Below are positions 45,851-55,183 of a stretch of 64,000 nucleotides of DNA, one piece after another. How positions within the stretch are numbered: the first letter of the stretch is position 1; each line of letters begins with the position of its first letter. The position numbers and the translations under genes are program-made. Where the stretch lies: positions 1 to 64,000 of the forward strand of contig JBKEDD010000083.1 of NCBI GenBank assembly GCA_047975215.1, in the 5' to 3' direction. The notes below the pieces were generated by a model that was not told where the DNA came from, made no database searches, and saw nothing but the letters and a program-made list of their open reading frames with translations. The stretch is from JAGRMG01 sp047975215 (lineage in GTDB: Bacteria > Pseudomonadota > Alphaproteobacteria > Rhodobacterales > Rhodobacteraceae).

Positions 45851-47740
45851 TCAGAGGTGGGCGTGGACAACCGTGAGGGCATGGTGAAGGGCACGATTGG
45901 CAAAATCGGTCGTATCAGGCATCGCCTTGATCGGAAGTCTCGCGTCTTTTTGGGCCGCACCTGACGCCTTCAGCACATGCCCCTCCATGACTGTTCCCCA
46001 GACGCCGATATCCTTGATCGTCATCGGATCGACCTTGATCGGGTTCTCGGAAAGTATGGTGAAATTGGCGAGCTTGCCTGGCTCGATGCTTCCGCGCTCG
46101 TGCTCAAGCCGGTGCGACCAGGCGGCATTGATGGTTACCCCTCGCAGCGCCTGTTCGGCACTGACACGCTGGTTCTCTCCGGCAATCCGGCCAGAACCCG
46201 TCACCCGATTCACCGCACACCACATCAGGAACAACGGATCGCCCGGCGCCATCGGCATGTCGGAATGCAGTGACCAGGAGATACCTGCATGTTCCAGATC
46301 CGCCAGCCGCACCATCTGGTCGGCACGCTCCGGGCCGAGGCCGGTTTCGCTGTAGCGATCCGAAAGCGCCGTGACGTAGTAGGGGTTCGCGCTGACAATC
46401 GCACCAAGCTCGCGGATGCGCTCGACCTGGTCCGAAGCGCTGACGGCGAAATGCACGATCACCGTGCGATGGTCATGGCGCGGGTTGCGCCGCATGTTCT
46501 CCTCCAGCGCGTTCAGCACCCGGTCGAGCCCGGCATCGCCGTTCACATGCACATGCACCTGGTAACCGGCGTCCCAGTAGATGCGGAAGGCACGCTCGAA
46601 GGCGTCAAGATCCATCATCCATTCGCCGTGATAATCGCCGATGGGCGGCTGGCGCAGCTGGATCGCGAGCGAGTAGATCGCGCCATCGGCAAAGAGCTTC
46701 ACGGTCTCCGTCTTCATGCTGGTCATGCCGGAATACCAGTCCTCCAGCGCCAGGGTGGCCGGGATCACCTGGTCATCGTCTTTGTTGGCGGCAACAAGGC
46801 TCTTGCCGTCGGCGATGAAGCTCCAGCGGAAGGGCATGGATGAGGGCGACATCACCTCGTTCACCGCATCCTGCACAGGCTTGGCGAGAATGCCGCCGGG
46901 CTCGTTGCCATAGGTCACGCCCTTGGCATGCATGTAGTCGCGCATCAGTTCCAGACCGGCGCGGAACTTGTCGGGATCGGCCACCATCGGTGCGATATTG
47001 GGCAAGACGGCAAACAATCCCTGTTCCCAGAAATGGCCATCCTGAAAGCTCGACTGATCCTTCGCAGATTGGGACCAGGCCGCCATAAGCTCCTCGGTCA
47101 CGCCGGCCTTCTCCATTGCTGCCGTGTTCAGGATGAACTCGTGGCAGGAGCGGGCCCAGGCGAAAACCGGGCGCGTGGTGCTTATGGTGTCGAGATCGGC
47201 GCGGGTCAGCGGCCCATAGAAAGCCGCATGGTAGCCCCAGGTGAGCAGAGGCTCGTCGGGATCGTCGAGCGCGCTTTCGGCCGCGGCGAGGCGGGTCATG
47301 AAATCGTCTTTGTCTTTCACCGCGGGGACAGTGCCGCCAGGCAGTTCCCAGTCCTCTATGGCGAGGATATGCGAAGACATGGTCAACCCGGCAAGGACCG
47401 GGTGGTCATGCTGCGCGATGAAGCCGGGGACGATGACATGATCTTCAAACGTGCGGTCGACATCATGGGGTTGGTCGCCCAGCACGGCCTCGACCTCATC
47501 GAGTGAGCCGATGGCGAGAATACGGCCATTCACGACGGCCACGGCCTGTGCGGTGGGGCGGTCAGGGTGGAGCGTGACGATCTCTCGGGCGGTGAAAATG
47601 GTTGCCGTATCGAATTTCAGCATGGCGCCGCCGATATCGGACAGCGAACTTGCGTCGGTCCAACCCGTTCCCGGAAACACCATCGCGGTGGAGCTGGCGA
47701 GCGCGGTCTTGAGGAAACGTCGTCTCTGAAGTCCCGGCAT
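45851..47740 (-). CDS. YtcJ-type exported amidohydrolase
   Basis: The 629-residue protein is an amidohydrolase-3/YtcJ-like metal-dependent hydrolase. ATG 47740 (after AGGACAAACC) gives LQRRRFLKTALASSTAMVF, a twin-arginine-like signal, so the enzyme is probably periplasmic. VIVPGFIAQHDHPVLAGL carries the metal-binding HxH in its usual place, VHVHVNGDAGLDRVLNAL is the later His box, and WSLHSDMPM and the PIKVDPMTIKDIGVWGT ending are family features. It resembles the amidohydrolase at 48515-50251, including that ending, but with a different export signal. The substrate is unknown. Confidence 0.87.
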   Translation of the reverse strand: MPGLQRRRFLKTALASSTAMVFPGTGWTDASSLSDIGGAMLKFDTATIFTAREIVTLHPDRPTAQAVAVVNGRILAIGSLDEVEAVLGDQPHDVDRTFEDHVIVPGFIAQHDHPVLAGLTMSSHILAIEDWELPGGTVPAVKDKDDFMTRLAAAESALDDPDEPLLTWGYHAAFYGPLTRADLDTISTTRPVFAWARSCHEFILNTAAMEKAGVTEELMAAWSQSAKDQSSFQDGHFWEQGLFAVLPNIAPMVADPDKFRAGLELMRDYMHAKGVTYGNEPGGILAKPVQDAVNEVMSPSSMPFRWSFIADGKSLVAANKDDDQVIPATLALEDWYSGMTSMKTETVKLFADGAIYSLAIQLRQPPIGDYHGEWMMDLDAFERAFRIYWDAGYQVHVHVNGDAGLDRVLNALEENMRRNPRHDHRTVIVHFAVSASDQVERIRELGAIVSANPYYVTALSDRYSETGLGPERADQMVRLADLEHAGISWSLHSDMPMAPGDPLFLMWCAVNRVTGSGRIAGENQRVSAEQALRGVTINAAWSHRLEHERGSIEPGKLANFTILSENPIKVDPMTIKDIGVWGTVMEGHVLKASGAAQKDARLPIKAMPDTTDFANRALHHALTVVHAHL

Positions 47741-47923
47741 GGTTTGTCCTTTCAACTGGCGATGCGGATGGGTCTCATCGGGGGGCGGAAAGCAGAACGA
47801 GCCTTGGTCGCATCGGCAGTAGTCGTTCAATTTCCAAGTCCGCCGCCAATCCCTCTCAAGGTATCAAAAAAACTTCTGCATCAGCGCCGTCCGCATTCGA
47901 TCAAAAAAGTGGCCCCCGGTTAT

Positions 47924-48169
47924 TCAGGATCCTTCGTCCTTGGCCTTGTCCCAGTTTTCGCGGAAGTATTCCCATTCATCGACCTTGGTGCCATCCGGCA
48001 GGATACAGTATCCGCGCTGTCCGTCAGCTTCGGTTTCGATCACGGATTTCCCTCCGCTTTCGACACAGAAAACAGACGCAGGATTGGCAATGGTGGTCTC
48101 ACCGGCTGCGAGCGCAGGTGACGCAGCAAGATTGATCATGGAAAGGGCCAGAAAAGTTCCTGATCTCAT
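47924..48169 (-). CDS. Small secreted DUF333 protein
   Basis: The 81-residue protein has a signal peptide (LALSMINLAASPALAAG) and then the DUF333 pattern: NPASVFCVESGGKSVIETEA followed by GQRGYCILPDGTKVDEWEYF. Two Cys residues (in VFC and GYC) are conserved. DUF333 proteins are small periplasmic or lipoproteins of unknown role, sometimes labelled hemolysin-like. It lies between two amidohydrolase genes, in the same direction as the first. ATG 48169 gives the signal peptide directly. Confidence 0.82.
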   Translation of the reverse strand: MRSGTFLALSMINLAASPALAAGETTIANPASVFCVESGGKSVIETEADGQRGYCILPDGTKVDEWEYFRENWDKAKDEGS

Positions 48170-48514
48170 ATGGTGGCCTCATATGAAAGAAAGCAACTAT
48201 GCGCGTCGGAATTCTACAGCGCCGGATGTACGGGTCAACATATGTATCCTTGCCCGCTTGCGTTTCGGGGTGGCGGCGGGAAGTTGGTTTCTTGGCATGG
48301 CATGCCCTCCAATCCTCCTGCTTTCTCCTGAAGGCATCGCACCAACAGACCTGAGACCGACGATAAGACCGAACCACCCTATTGGGGCGTACCGTTCCGC
48401 GACCGGCTGTCGGTAAAGGCTGCGCAAACCCTCGGGCGTCAAAGTCTCTTGGACACAGATAGATTTGAGAGCAGAATGGTACAATCGAGACACAACTGTT
48501 AGGGGAGGTTGATG
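48170..48514. promoter_or_regulatory. Divergent intergenic region upstream of the second amidohydrolase
   Basis: No gene is supported in these 345 bases. The last bases hold AGGGGAGG (48501-48508), a strong ribosome site for ATG 48515. I do not see a clear sigma-70 promoter, and the long minus-strand frame crossing it is a shadow of the amidohydrolase gene. Confidence 0.4.
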
Positions 48515-50251
48515 ATGAACTCGACCTGCAAGGCTGTTGCATTGGCGCTTGCTACCGGTTTCGCTGCCCCCGGCGTTGTCCTTGCTGAAGACGTCACCAC
48601 CATCTTCGAGGCCAAGCGGATCGTCACGATGGAGCCGTCCTGGCCAGAGGGCCGCTATGTCGCCGTGCGCGGGGACATGATCCTTGGCGTCGGGCGCACG
48701 CTGGACGATCTGAAGGCCTGGACAGATGCCGGACCCTATGAACTGGACCAGACATTTGCCGACAAGATCATGTTGCCCGGTTTCGTCGAGCCGCATCTGC
48801 ATCTTCTGCTGGGGGCGCTGGTATTCCCCGCCAAATTCGCCCCGCCTGACGACTGGGTGCTGCCGCAGGGCCTGGTGACCGGAGTACAGACCCGCGAGGC
48901 GTTCCTGGATCGCGTCGCCGAGGGCAATGCCGAATTGCAGGATCCGGACGCCTGGCTGTTCGTATTCGGACATACCAGCGCCTATCACGGCGAGGTGACA
49001 CGGGCCGATCTGGATGCGATCACCGGCGACCGCCCGATCGCGATCATCAGCCGCTCTACCCATGTCTGGCGGCTGAATTCGGCCGCTTTGAAGATCACGG
49101 GCATCACGCAGGACACCGTTGCCGAGACGGGCATGGAAGAGTTCGTCGATCTTGAAACAGGCGTGTTCAAGGAAGGCGGTGCAACGAATACGCTGCTGCC
49201 GAAGATCGCCCCTTATGTCATGGCGCCCGAACGCATTCAGGAGGGGTTGCGGATCAACAAGGCGACGCTGCACAAGAACGGGGTCACGACCGTGCATGAA
49301 CCCGGCACCGGCGTGTTCTCGGTTGGTCGGCCCGAGGACGAATTCGCCATGGTCGCACCGATCTACGATACCGACGACACGCCCATGCGGACCCTTCTTT
49401 CACCGCGCGCCGAGATGGTCTTTGCCCGGTTCAACGATGACCTGCAGGCAGGGCTGGACTTCATGGACGGGTTGCAGGACCTGAACACCGACCGCATCGC
49501 CTTTCTGCCAAAACGCGCCAAGCTCTATGTCGATGGCTCTTACGTGGATCAGGTCGGCATCTATGACGCGCCGGGCTATGTCGATGGGCACGAAGGCCAG
49601 TTCATGACCCCACCCGAGAAGATAGCGCAGTATTCCAGGGCGCTGTGGGACGCGGGTTGGGCAATCCATGTCCACACGATGGGCGACAAGGGTGCGCAGA
49701 TCGCGGTGGATACGCTGCAGGCGCTGCAGGATGAAAAGCCGCGCTTCAACCACGGCTATGTTATCGACCATTTCTCCTCTGCGCGCCCGGCGGATATCCG
49801 GCGCGCCGCCAATCTGGGTGCCAATATCTCGGCGTTGATCTGGCCGCTATTCTCGGTGGGCGAACAGTTCGCGGATGTGGTTCTGGGGGCGGACAGGGTG
49901 ATGGCGGGTTATCCGCTGCGCTCGGTCGTTGAGGCGGGAATGCCGCTGTCGATCCATGCCGACACGCCGGTGTCCCCGCCGCAGCCGCTGATGCTGGTCT
50001 GGATGGCGGTGAATCGCACCACCGCCTCGGGCCGGGTGATGGGCGAGGCCGAGCGCCTGACCGTCGACCAGGCGCTGCGCGCCGTGACGATCGAAGGCGC
50101 GCGCACGATCGGCCTGAATGGGAAGGTGGGCAGTATCCGGGCGGGCAAGAAGGCAGATTTCGTCATTCTGGAACGTGACCCCTACAAGGTGGACCCGATG
50201 ACCATCAAGGACATCCCTGTCTGGGGCACCGTGTTTGAAGGCACAAAGTAA
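48515..50251 (+). CDS. YtcJ-type exported amidohydrolase (second)
   Basis: The 578-residue enzyme has a Sec-type signal (CKAVALALATGFAAPGVVLA) and the amidohydrolase-3 pattern. MLPGFVEPHLHLLLGAL carries the metal-binding HxH, WAIHVHTMGDKGAQIAVDTL the second His box, and PLSIHADTPVSPPQP the late His. It ends KVDPMTIKDIPVWGTVFEG. ATG 48515 has the best spacing to AGGGGAGG (six bases); 48512 is possible. It is divergent from the DUF333 gene and paralogous to the amidohydrolase at 45851-47740. The natural amide or ester substrate cannot be told. Confidence 0.88.
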   Translation: MNSTCKAVALALATGFAAPGVVLAEDVTTIFEAKRIVTMEPSWPEGRYVAVRGDMILGVGRTLDDLKAWTDAGPYELDQTFADKIMLPGFVEPHLHLLLGALVFPAKFAPPDDWVLPQGLVTGVQTREAFLDRVAEGNAELQDPDAWLFVFGHTSAYHGEVTRADLDAITGDRPIAIISRSTHVWRLNSAALKITGITQDTVAETGMEEFVDLETGVFKEGGATNTLLPKIAPYVMAPERIQEGLRINKATLHKNGVTTVHEPGTGVFSVGRPEDEFAMVAPIYDTDDTPMRTLLSPRAEMVFARFNDDLQAGLDFMDGLQDLNTDRIAFLPKRAKLYVDGSYVDQVGIYDAPGYVDGHEGQFMTPPEKIAQYSRALWDAGWAIHVHTMGDKGAQIAVDTLQALQDEKPRFNHGYVIDHFSSARPADIRRAANLGANISALIWPLFSVGEQFADVVLGADRVMAGYPLRSVVEAGMPLSIHADTPVSPPQPLMLVWMAVNRTTASGRVMGEAERLTVDQALRAVTIEGARTIGLNGKVGSIRAGKKADFVILERDPYKVDPMTIKDIPVWGTVFEGTK

Positions 50252-50566
50252 CCGGCTTCGACCACTCCTTAGGACGTGAAAGAAGGCGGCCGATACCATC
50301 AAAGACTGAACGACGATCTTTGCCCCTGACAATCCGGAACAAGGATTGAACATAGGAAGAGGGATTTCTTTGGCACAGGCGTTGTTGTGACTGCGCCATG
50401 GTTGCGTTTGACCGCCGGAGCCTCGATCGCGTGTTTCCCGGCTCGGGTGGCGGATATTCGTATGACGCGTGACCTGCCCCCCGCTGGTCCCTCGTTCATA
50501 ACGAGAGTCTGCGGGTTGGATTTTGGTAGCCGGGTTCGTCGTCTTGGGCAAGCGCGCCCGGCGCGG

Positions 50567-50698
50567 TTAAGGTCGAGATCGTCCGCGGGCAGGATCAATG
50601 ACGTAGTCGAGGACTTCCGCGATGCCGTCAAAGAATGATGCGTATTGGGTCAGCAGTGTTTCCCACTCGCCATCCTTGAGCCATGGGCCGTGCGGCAT
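50567..50698 (-). CDS. Short unrecognised reading frame
   Basis: A 43-codon frame starting MPHGPWLKDGEWETLLTQ and running through FFDGIAEVLDYVIDP has protein-like composition, unlike the shadows around it. It overlaps the tail of the truncated amidohydrolase copy in another frame and has no clear ribosome site. It may be the remnant of a gene joined to that copy by a deletion. I do not recognise it. Confidence 0.25.
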   Translation of the reverse strand: MPHGPWLKDGEWETLLTQYASFFDGIAEVLDYVIDPARGRSRP

Positions 50699-50940
50699 GA
50701 GCGACCTGCAGCCTTGGATTTAGCGGTCAGGTGCTGAAGGCGATTGACATTGAGATCGTAGATATGAGCGTCTGTCAGCCCCGGCATAAGCGCCCTGCCT
50801 CCGCAGCCGATCGACCTGGAACCAACTGGTGCAGGCGCGTCCGAGACTGTCCTGATACGTTCGCCCTCGACCGTGACGTTGAGCGATCTGGTGCCGTCAT
50901 GGATACCATCGAAGACCATGACGTTGGCAAAGGCGATCAT
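50650..50940 (-). pseudogene. Truncated second copy of the imidazolonepropionase-like amidohydrolase
   Basis: The 96 codons match only the first 70 or so residues of the gene directly upstream (50937-52199). AFANVMVFDGIHDG pairs with AFINAQVFDGLNDG, ALMPGLTDAHI with TLMPGLIDAHI, and DLNVNRLQHL with DLNVNRLKYV. The HAYA part of the metal-binding HIHAYA is deleted, then similarity stops. The TIM barrel is missing, so no activity is expected. It overlaps the upstream gene by ATGA, as a former second cistron. Confidence 0.75.
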
Positions 50941-52199
50941 GCGGGTTTCTCCTGCGCGGGCAGCGTATTGCGGTGGAACTTGCCATCCTTCATCACCACG
51001 GGGATGTGCGCTCCGTCATCTTCCATCAGCCCGAGGTCGCCCAGCGGATCCCCATCGACCACGATAATATCGGCAAGAGCCCCCTTGCTGATCTGGCCTA
51101 TCTCGCCCTTGGCGCCGATGATCTCGGCGTTGCCGCCGGTGGCCTGGCGCAAGATCTCGAAATTGGTGAAGACATTCGCGCGCAGGCTGAACTCGATGCA
51201 CTGCTCGGTATGTATGGCGCCGATCAGATCGGTGCCGAAACCGACAACGACACCGGCGCGCTTCATATGGTTCAGGCGATTGATCGCTTCGTCCTTCACC
51301 CGCTCGAGTTTATCGAGGGATTCAGGGGGATAGCCGAATTCCGCACCTCGTTCGGCCAACGCGGCGATCACCGCCAGCGTCGGCACGATCTTCGTGCCCG
51401 AGTCCGCGGCCATGTTGGCCGTGTCAGGCTCGATCAGGGTGCCGTGTTCGATACAGTGCACCCCCAGCCTGATGGCCCGCTTCAGGGCACGGTCCGGGTG
51501 GATATGGGCGGTGCAATAGACGAGGTGGTTTTCGGTCTCCTCGACAATGGCGCGCACTTCGGCTTCGGAAAACTGGATGCCCTCCAGCGGATCGGAAACG
51601 GTAGATACGCCACCCGAACCCATGAGCTTGATGAAGGACGCGCCACGCCGCAGTTCCTCGCGTACGGCCTTGCGCACCGCATCGGCCCCATCCACCACCC
51701 AGGCCAGTACGTTGGCATGACAGCAGCCGCACAGGATCAGTTCGTCGTCATGGGCGTGATGTTCGTGATGATGGCGCATGTCGCCGTGGCCGCCGGTCTG
51801 GCTCATGGCGCGCCCGCAGTAGAACAGCCGTGGCGCGGTGACCAATCCTTGCCGGATCGCCAGCCAAAGCCCGTAGTCGGCCCCGCCTGTATCGCGCACC
51901 GACGTAAAGCCGCGGTTCAACATGTCGGGAAGCATCTTTGCTGCATGGTGCGCATAGAGTGTCGGGGGCACGTATTTCAGACGGTTGACGTTGAGATCTA
52001 TGGCGTAGGCATGGATATGCGCGTCAATCAGCCCGGGCATCAGCGTCCTGCCGGCGCAATCGACGATCTCGGCGCCATCGGGCGGGGGCGCATCTGAAAC
52101 CGATGCGATCCGATCGCCGTCGACGACAACCGTGGCCGGGAACAGCCCGTCGTTCAACCCGTCAAACACTTGGGCATTGATGAAGGCATACATCGGCAT
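50937..52199 (-). CDS. Imidazolonepropionase-like metal-dependent amidohydrolase
   Basis: The 420-residue cytosolic enzyme is a prolidase/imidazolonepropionase-like amidohydrolase. LMPGLIDAHIHAYA is the metal-binding HxH; SFIKLMGSGGV holds the bridging Lys; YCTAHIHPDRAL and HCIEHGTL carry the next His residues; and VVGFGTDLIGAIH the final Asp. It has an unusual His-rich loop (RHHHEHHAHDDE, residues about 143-154) and a CGCC cluster soon after. ATG 52199 follows GAGAGGAC. It is the operon gene after dctP and likely acts on the imported compound. Confidence 0.9.
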   Translation of the reverse strand: MPMYAFINAQVFDGLNDGLFPATVVVDGDRIASVSDAPPPDGAEIVDCAGRTLMPGLIDAHIHAYAIDLNVNRLKYVPPTLYAHHAAKMLPDMLNRGFTSVRDTGGADYGLWLAIRQGLVTAPRLFYCGRAMSQTGGHGDMRHHHEHHAHDDELILCGCCHANVLAWVVDGADAVRKAVREELRRGASFIKLMGSGGVSTVSDPLEGIQFSEAEVRAIVEETENHLVYCTAHIHPDRALKRAIRLGVHCIEHGTLIEPDTANMAADSGTKIVPTLAVIAALAERGAEFGYPPESLDKLERVKDEAINRLNHMKRAGVVVGFGTDLIGAIHTEQCIEFSLRANVFTNFEILRQATGGNAEIIGAKGEIGQISKGALADIIVVDGDPLGDLGLMEDDGAHIPVVMKDGKFHRNTLPAQEKPA

Positions 52200-52259
52200 G
52201 TCCTCTCGAATGGGGTTTCGCCGGGGCCTGTGAACCGGGCCGGCCCCGGCGTTGTCAGG

Positions 52260-53282
52260 TCAGGAACCAGAGCCGAGCTCTCCGGTAATACGTTCGTAGT
52301 AGCCAACTGCCTTTGGTCCGAGAGCCTCGACCTGTTCGCGCCAGATCTTCAGCAATTCGGCCTGTATCTGCTGACGGTCCTCAAGCGGCATCGGGTCGAG
52401 CATCTTCATGCCGCCCTTCGTGGTCAGAAACGCGTAGCTTTCCTCCTCGGCGGCGCTGACTTTCCAGCGATCAACCGATTCCTGCCACATCATATCCGCC
52501 TCGGTTACGAGGATCGCCTTGAGATCGTCAGGCAGCCCGGCCCAGACCTCCTCTTTGACGCCGATCGAGAACGGGTAGGCCATGGAGAACGCCGCGAGGT
52601 AGCTGATACAGCAGGTCACTTCATAGATCGACTGGGACTGTCCGTAGGTCGGGCCATAGACAGCGGCATCGACCACCCCGGTTTTGAGCGCGAGGTATAG
52701 CTCGGACGAGGGTACGTTCTGGGTCGAGACTCCGAGATTGTTGAACGCCTGCAACCCGTCCTTGGTGAAGTGGCGGAACTTGATCGAACGCAGCCCCTCG
52801 AGCGTGTTTACCGGTTCCTTGGACATGATGATCAGATCGCGCAGCGCCCCGAACGGCGCACGCGAAACTTGCAGGATGCCCCAGTTGTCTTTCAGAATCT
52901 CGGCACCGATCTCGTATTGCACATCGACGATGTCGAGGTTCTGTTCGGCGTCGATCAGCACGCCGTGCGGTGCGAAAACCCCCATGAGGGGTTCGTCCCG
53001 GACCACATAGTACGGGGTAATGGCCATCGCCTCCAGCACACCCTGTTCCAGAACGCGCAGCGAGTCGACATTCTTGAAGCCGATGGTCTCGATCGGGATC
53101 ACCTCGATCGCGAACCTGTCGCCGGATTTCTCGGCCACTCTTTTTGCTAGCTCCGCCAACAGCAGCGTCGTCGGGTCCTGCGGCCCTACGGCCGATCCCA
53201 TGCGCCACTCGACCTCGGCCGCCTGCGCGGCAATCGCCGATGCAGCAAACGCCGCCGCAAGAAAATACTTCTTTAACATCAT
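52260..53282 (-). CDS. dctP: TRAP transporter substrate-binding protein (DctP)
   Basis: The 340-residue protein has a signal peptide (KKYFLAAAFAASAIAAQAAE) and the DctP fold: RMGSAVGPQDPTTLLLAELA at the start, EGLRSIKFRHFTKDG near residue 170, and GVVDAAVYGPTYGQSQSIYE near 215. TRAP binding proteins deliver carboxylate-type ligands to DctQM. It is encoded with its own DctM and DctQ upstream and an amidohydrolase downstream, which hints at an amide or N-acyl ligand. Confidence 0.94.
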   Translation of the reverse strand: MMLKKYFLAAAFAASAIAAQAAEVEWRMGSAVGPQDPTTLLLAELAKRVAEKSGDRFAIEVIPIETIGFKNVDSLRVLEQGVLEAMAITPYYVVRDEPLMGVFAPHGVLIDAEQNLDIVDVQYEIGAEILKDNWGILQVSRAPFGALRDLIIMSKEPVNTLEGLRSIKFRHFTKDGLQAFNNLGVSTQNVPSSELYLALKTGVVDAAVYGPTYGQSQSIYEVTCCISYLAAFSMAYPFSIGVKEEVWAGLPDDLKAILVTEADMMWQESVDRWKVSAAEEESYAFLTTKGGMKMLDPMPLEDRQQIQAELLKIWREQVEALGPKAVGYYERITGELGSGS

Positions 53283-53331
53283 GATCTTCTCCCTCTGTTA
53301 GGGCCCGCGCCCTGGATTCTAGCCGTTGTCA

Positions 53332-54627
53332 TCATCCGAACCCCGCCGCCTGCGGCAGAAACAGGACGATTTGTGGTGCAACGGTAATCAACGCCAGCGC
53401 CGCCAGCATCAGCAGCCAATAGGGCATGCAGGCCAGTGCCGCCTCGCCAAGCGTGATTTCGTTGCGGCTGACGGCCATCACCACGAACAGGTTGATGCCC
53501 AGTGGCGGGGTCAGCAGGCCGATTTCGATCACGATGACCAGCACAATGCCAAACCAGACCGGATCGAAACCGAGGCCGGTGACCAGCGGGAACACGAAAG
53601 GCAACGTGATCAGCAGCATTTCGATCGGGCCGAAGAAACAGCCCAGAACCAGATAGAGGACATAGACCAGCGTGATGACAACGGGTGCGGGAAGACCTGC
53701 CTCGGCGACCATTCCGATCAGAACCTTGGGCAATCCTGTCAATGCCACGGCCTGAGAAAGGATCAACGCACCCACAAGGACGATGGCCAGCGTCGAGAAG
53801 GTCCGCACCGTCGATTGCAGCGCCGCCCAGATGCGGGCCAGGGTCAGTTCCCCGTACAGGGCGGCAAGGACGATCGCGGTAACGACGCCCAAAGCCGCCG
53901 CCTCGGTCGGGGTAGCCAGACCCAGGAAGATGGTGCCGAGAATTGCGAAGACCAGAATCACAAAGGGCCAGGCCTCGATCGATTTGGCCAACGCACCCGC
54001 CAGAGGCATCACCTCACCCGCGACCGGGACCGACCCGGGGCGCAGGCGGGCAAGAAAGCCGATATAGATCATGAACAGGGTTGCCAGCAGAATACCCGGA
54101 ACGATGCCCGCGACGAACAGCGCCCCCACCGACACGTTCTGCCAGGCGCCATAGATGATCAGCGCGATCGACGGCGGGATCAGGATGCCCAATGTGCCGC
54201 CGGCGGCGATGGTCCCGACCACGGCGCCGCGGGCATAGCCGCGGGCCTTCATTTCATCATATGCTATGGAACCGACCACGGCGGCGGTTGCCGTCGACGA
54301 CCCGCTGATCGCGCTGAACACGGTGCAGGCACCGATATTGGTCTGGAGCAGTTTGCCCGGCAGCCGCTCGAATGTTGGCGAGATCGCGCCGTAGATGCGT
54401 TTGGCGATCCCGGATTGTCCAAGGATCTCGCCCAGCAGGATAAAGGTCGGCACCGCAGTAAAAGTAAAGCTGTTGAAGACGTTCCAGGTGGCGTTGCCCA
54501 ACACGCTGAAATTGCCCCGAAACTCGAAATACAGCACCACAAGCCCGGACGCGCCGATCACGATCCCGAGCATGGCGCCCGACAGCAGTCCGAAGACGAT
54601 AACGACGACAAGGGCCAGCGACAGCAT
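53332..54627 (-). CDS. dctM: TRAP transporter large permease (DctM)
   Basis: The 431-residue protein has about 12 membrane segments and the DctM pattern: TFILLGEILGQSGIAKRIYG, SSTATAAVVGSIAYDEMKARGY, GTLGILIPPSIALIIYG and GLLTPPLGINLFVV. ATG 54627 starts directly in a membrane helix (LSLALVVVIVFGLLSG); the extra upstream codons of the open frame are Arg-rich and belong to dctQ in another frame. It lies between dctQ and dctP in the same operon. It is Na+-driven by family knowledge. Confidence 0.95.
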   Translation of the reverse strand: MLSLALVVVIVFGLLSGAMLGIVIGASGLVVLYFEFRGNFSVLGNATWNVFNSFTFTAVPTFILLGEILGQSGIAKRIYGAISPTFERLPGKLLQTNIGACTVFSAISGSSTATAAVVGSIAYDEMKARGYARGAVVGTIAAGGTLGILIPPSIALIIYGAWQNVSVGALFVAGIVPGILLATLFMIYIGFLARLRPGSVPVAGEVMPLAGALAKSIEAWPFVILVFAILGTIFLGLATPTEAAALGVVTAIVLAALYGELTLARIWAALQSTVRTFSTLAIVLVGALILSQAVALTGLPKVLIGMVAEAGLPAPVVITLVYVLYLVLGCFFGPIEMLLITLPFVFPLVTGLGFDPVWFGIVLVIVIEIGLLTPPLGINLFVVMAVSRNEITLGEAALACMPYWLLMLAALALITVAPQIVLFLPQAAGFG

Positions 54628-55183
54628 CACAAAGCGCCTCCTGATCCGCGCTATCGAGCGATTCGGGCAGCGGTTCGCCACGGCGGATACGGTCGATATC
54701 ACCAAGCGTACGGGCAATGGCGCCAAGTCCGAGCGTGGCCAGCGCAAAGGGGATAATCATCATCCATGGCCATTCCAGCAGATCGGCAACATAGGATCGC
54801 GAACCATAGCGATAGCTTCTGGCGGCGAAGGCGAAGGTCTCGCGCAGCAGAACAAAGATCACTGAAAGGGTGGCTATGTTGCCGGCAACCATTGCCCAAC
54901 CCTGTAGTCCCGGCGGCAATTTCTTCCATACCGGCAGCAGACGGATGTGACGGCCCTTCATCAGCCCGTCCAGCATCGAAAGGAACGACATCGCCACGAA
55001 CAGGTAGGCCGCGATCTCTTCGGTGGCCGGGAACGGGCGCGCCAGGACATATCGTTGAATGCTGGAGAACGCGAGCACCACGACGATTGCCCCCACCGCC
55101 ATGGCGGCGATGGCGGACAGGGCCTGTCCCAACCGTGTCGCGGCAGCTTCGCAGGCCTGGGCAAAGCGCGAAAATCCCGTCAT
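54257..55183 (-). CDS. dctQ: TRAP transporter small permease (DctQ) with lost stop codon
   Basis: The first 170 residues are a normal DctQ protein. Four membrane segments include IAAMAVGAIVVVLAFSSIQR, and ATEEIAAYLFVAMSFLSMLD and GWAMVAGNIATLSVIFVLL are family-typical. Family members end near the SLDSADQEAL segment, just before dctM. Here no stop occurs and the frame runs a further 370 bases, through dctM in another frame, to 308 residues with an Arg-rich shadow tail. The bases CTT TGT GAT G at the junction suggest that an original CTT TGA TG gained two bases (TG). Either the protein has a nonsense tail or the assembly has an indel. The start overlaps the M19 gene stop (ATGA). Confidence 0.85.
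   Translation of the reverse strand: MTGFSRFAQACEAAATRLGQALSAIAAMAVGAIVVVLAFSSIQRYVLARPFPATEEIAAYLFVAMSFLSMLDGLMKGRHIRLLPVWKKLPPGLQGWAMVAGNIATLSVIFVLLRETFAFAARSYRYGSRSYVADLLEWPWMMIIPFALATLGLGAIARTLGDIDRIRRGEPLPESLDSADQEALCDAVAGPCRRYRLRTAVGRHARDRDRRVRACGAVFRVSGQFQRVGQRHLERLQQLYFYCGADLYPAGRDPWTIRDRQTHLRRDLANIRAAAGQTAPDQYRCLHRVQRDQRVVDGNRRRGRFHSI

Noticed and set aside
45203..45964. 253-codon plus-strand frame in the gene-free stretch
   Set aside because: Ser/Arg/Cys-rich, no ribosome site, overlaps the end of the amidohydrolase gene; no domain pattern.
48197..49297. 366-codon minus-strand frame opposite the second amidohydrolase
   Set aside because: Antisense shadow; the plus-strand gene has a signal peptide, ribosome site and metal motifs.
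53326..54756. 476-codon plus-strand frame opposite dctM
   Set aside because: Gln/Asp/His/Arg-rich antisense shadow of a membrane protein gene.
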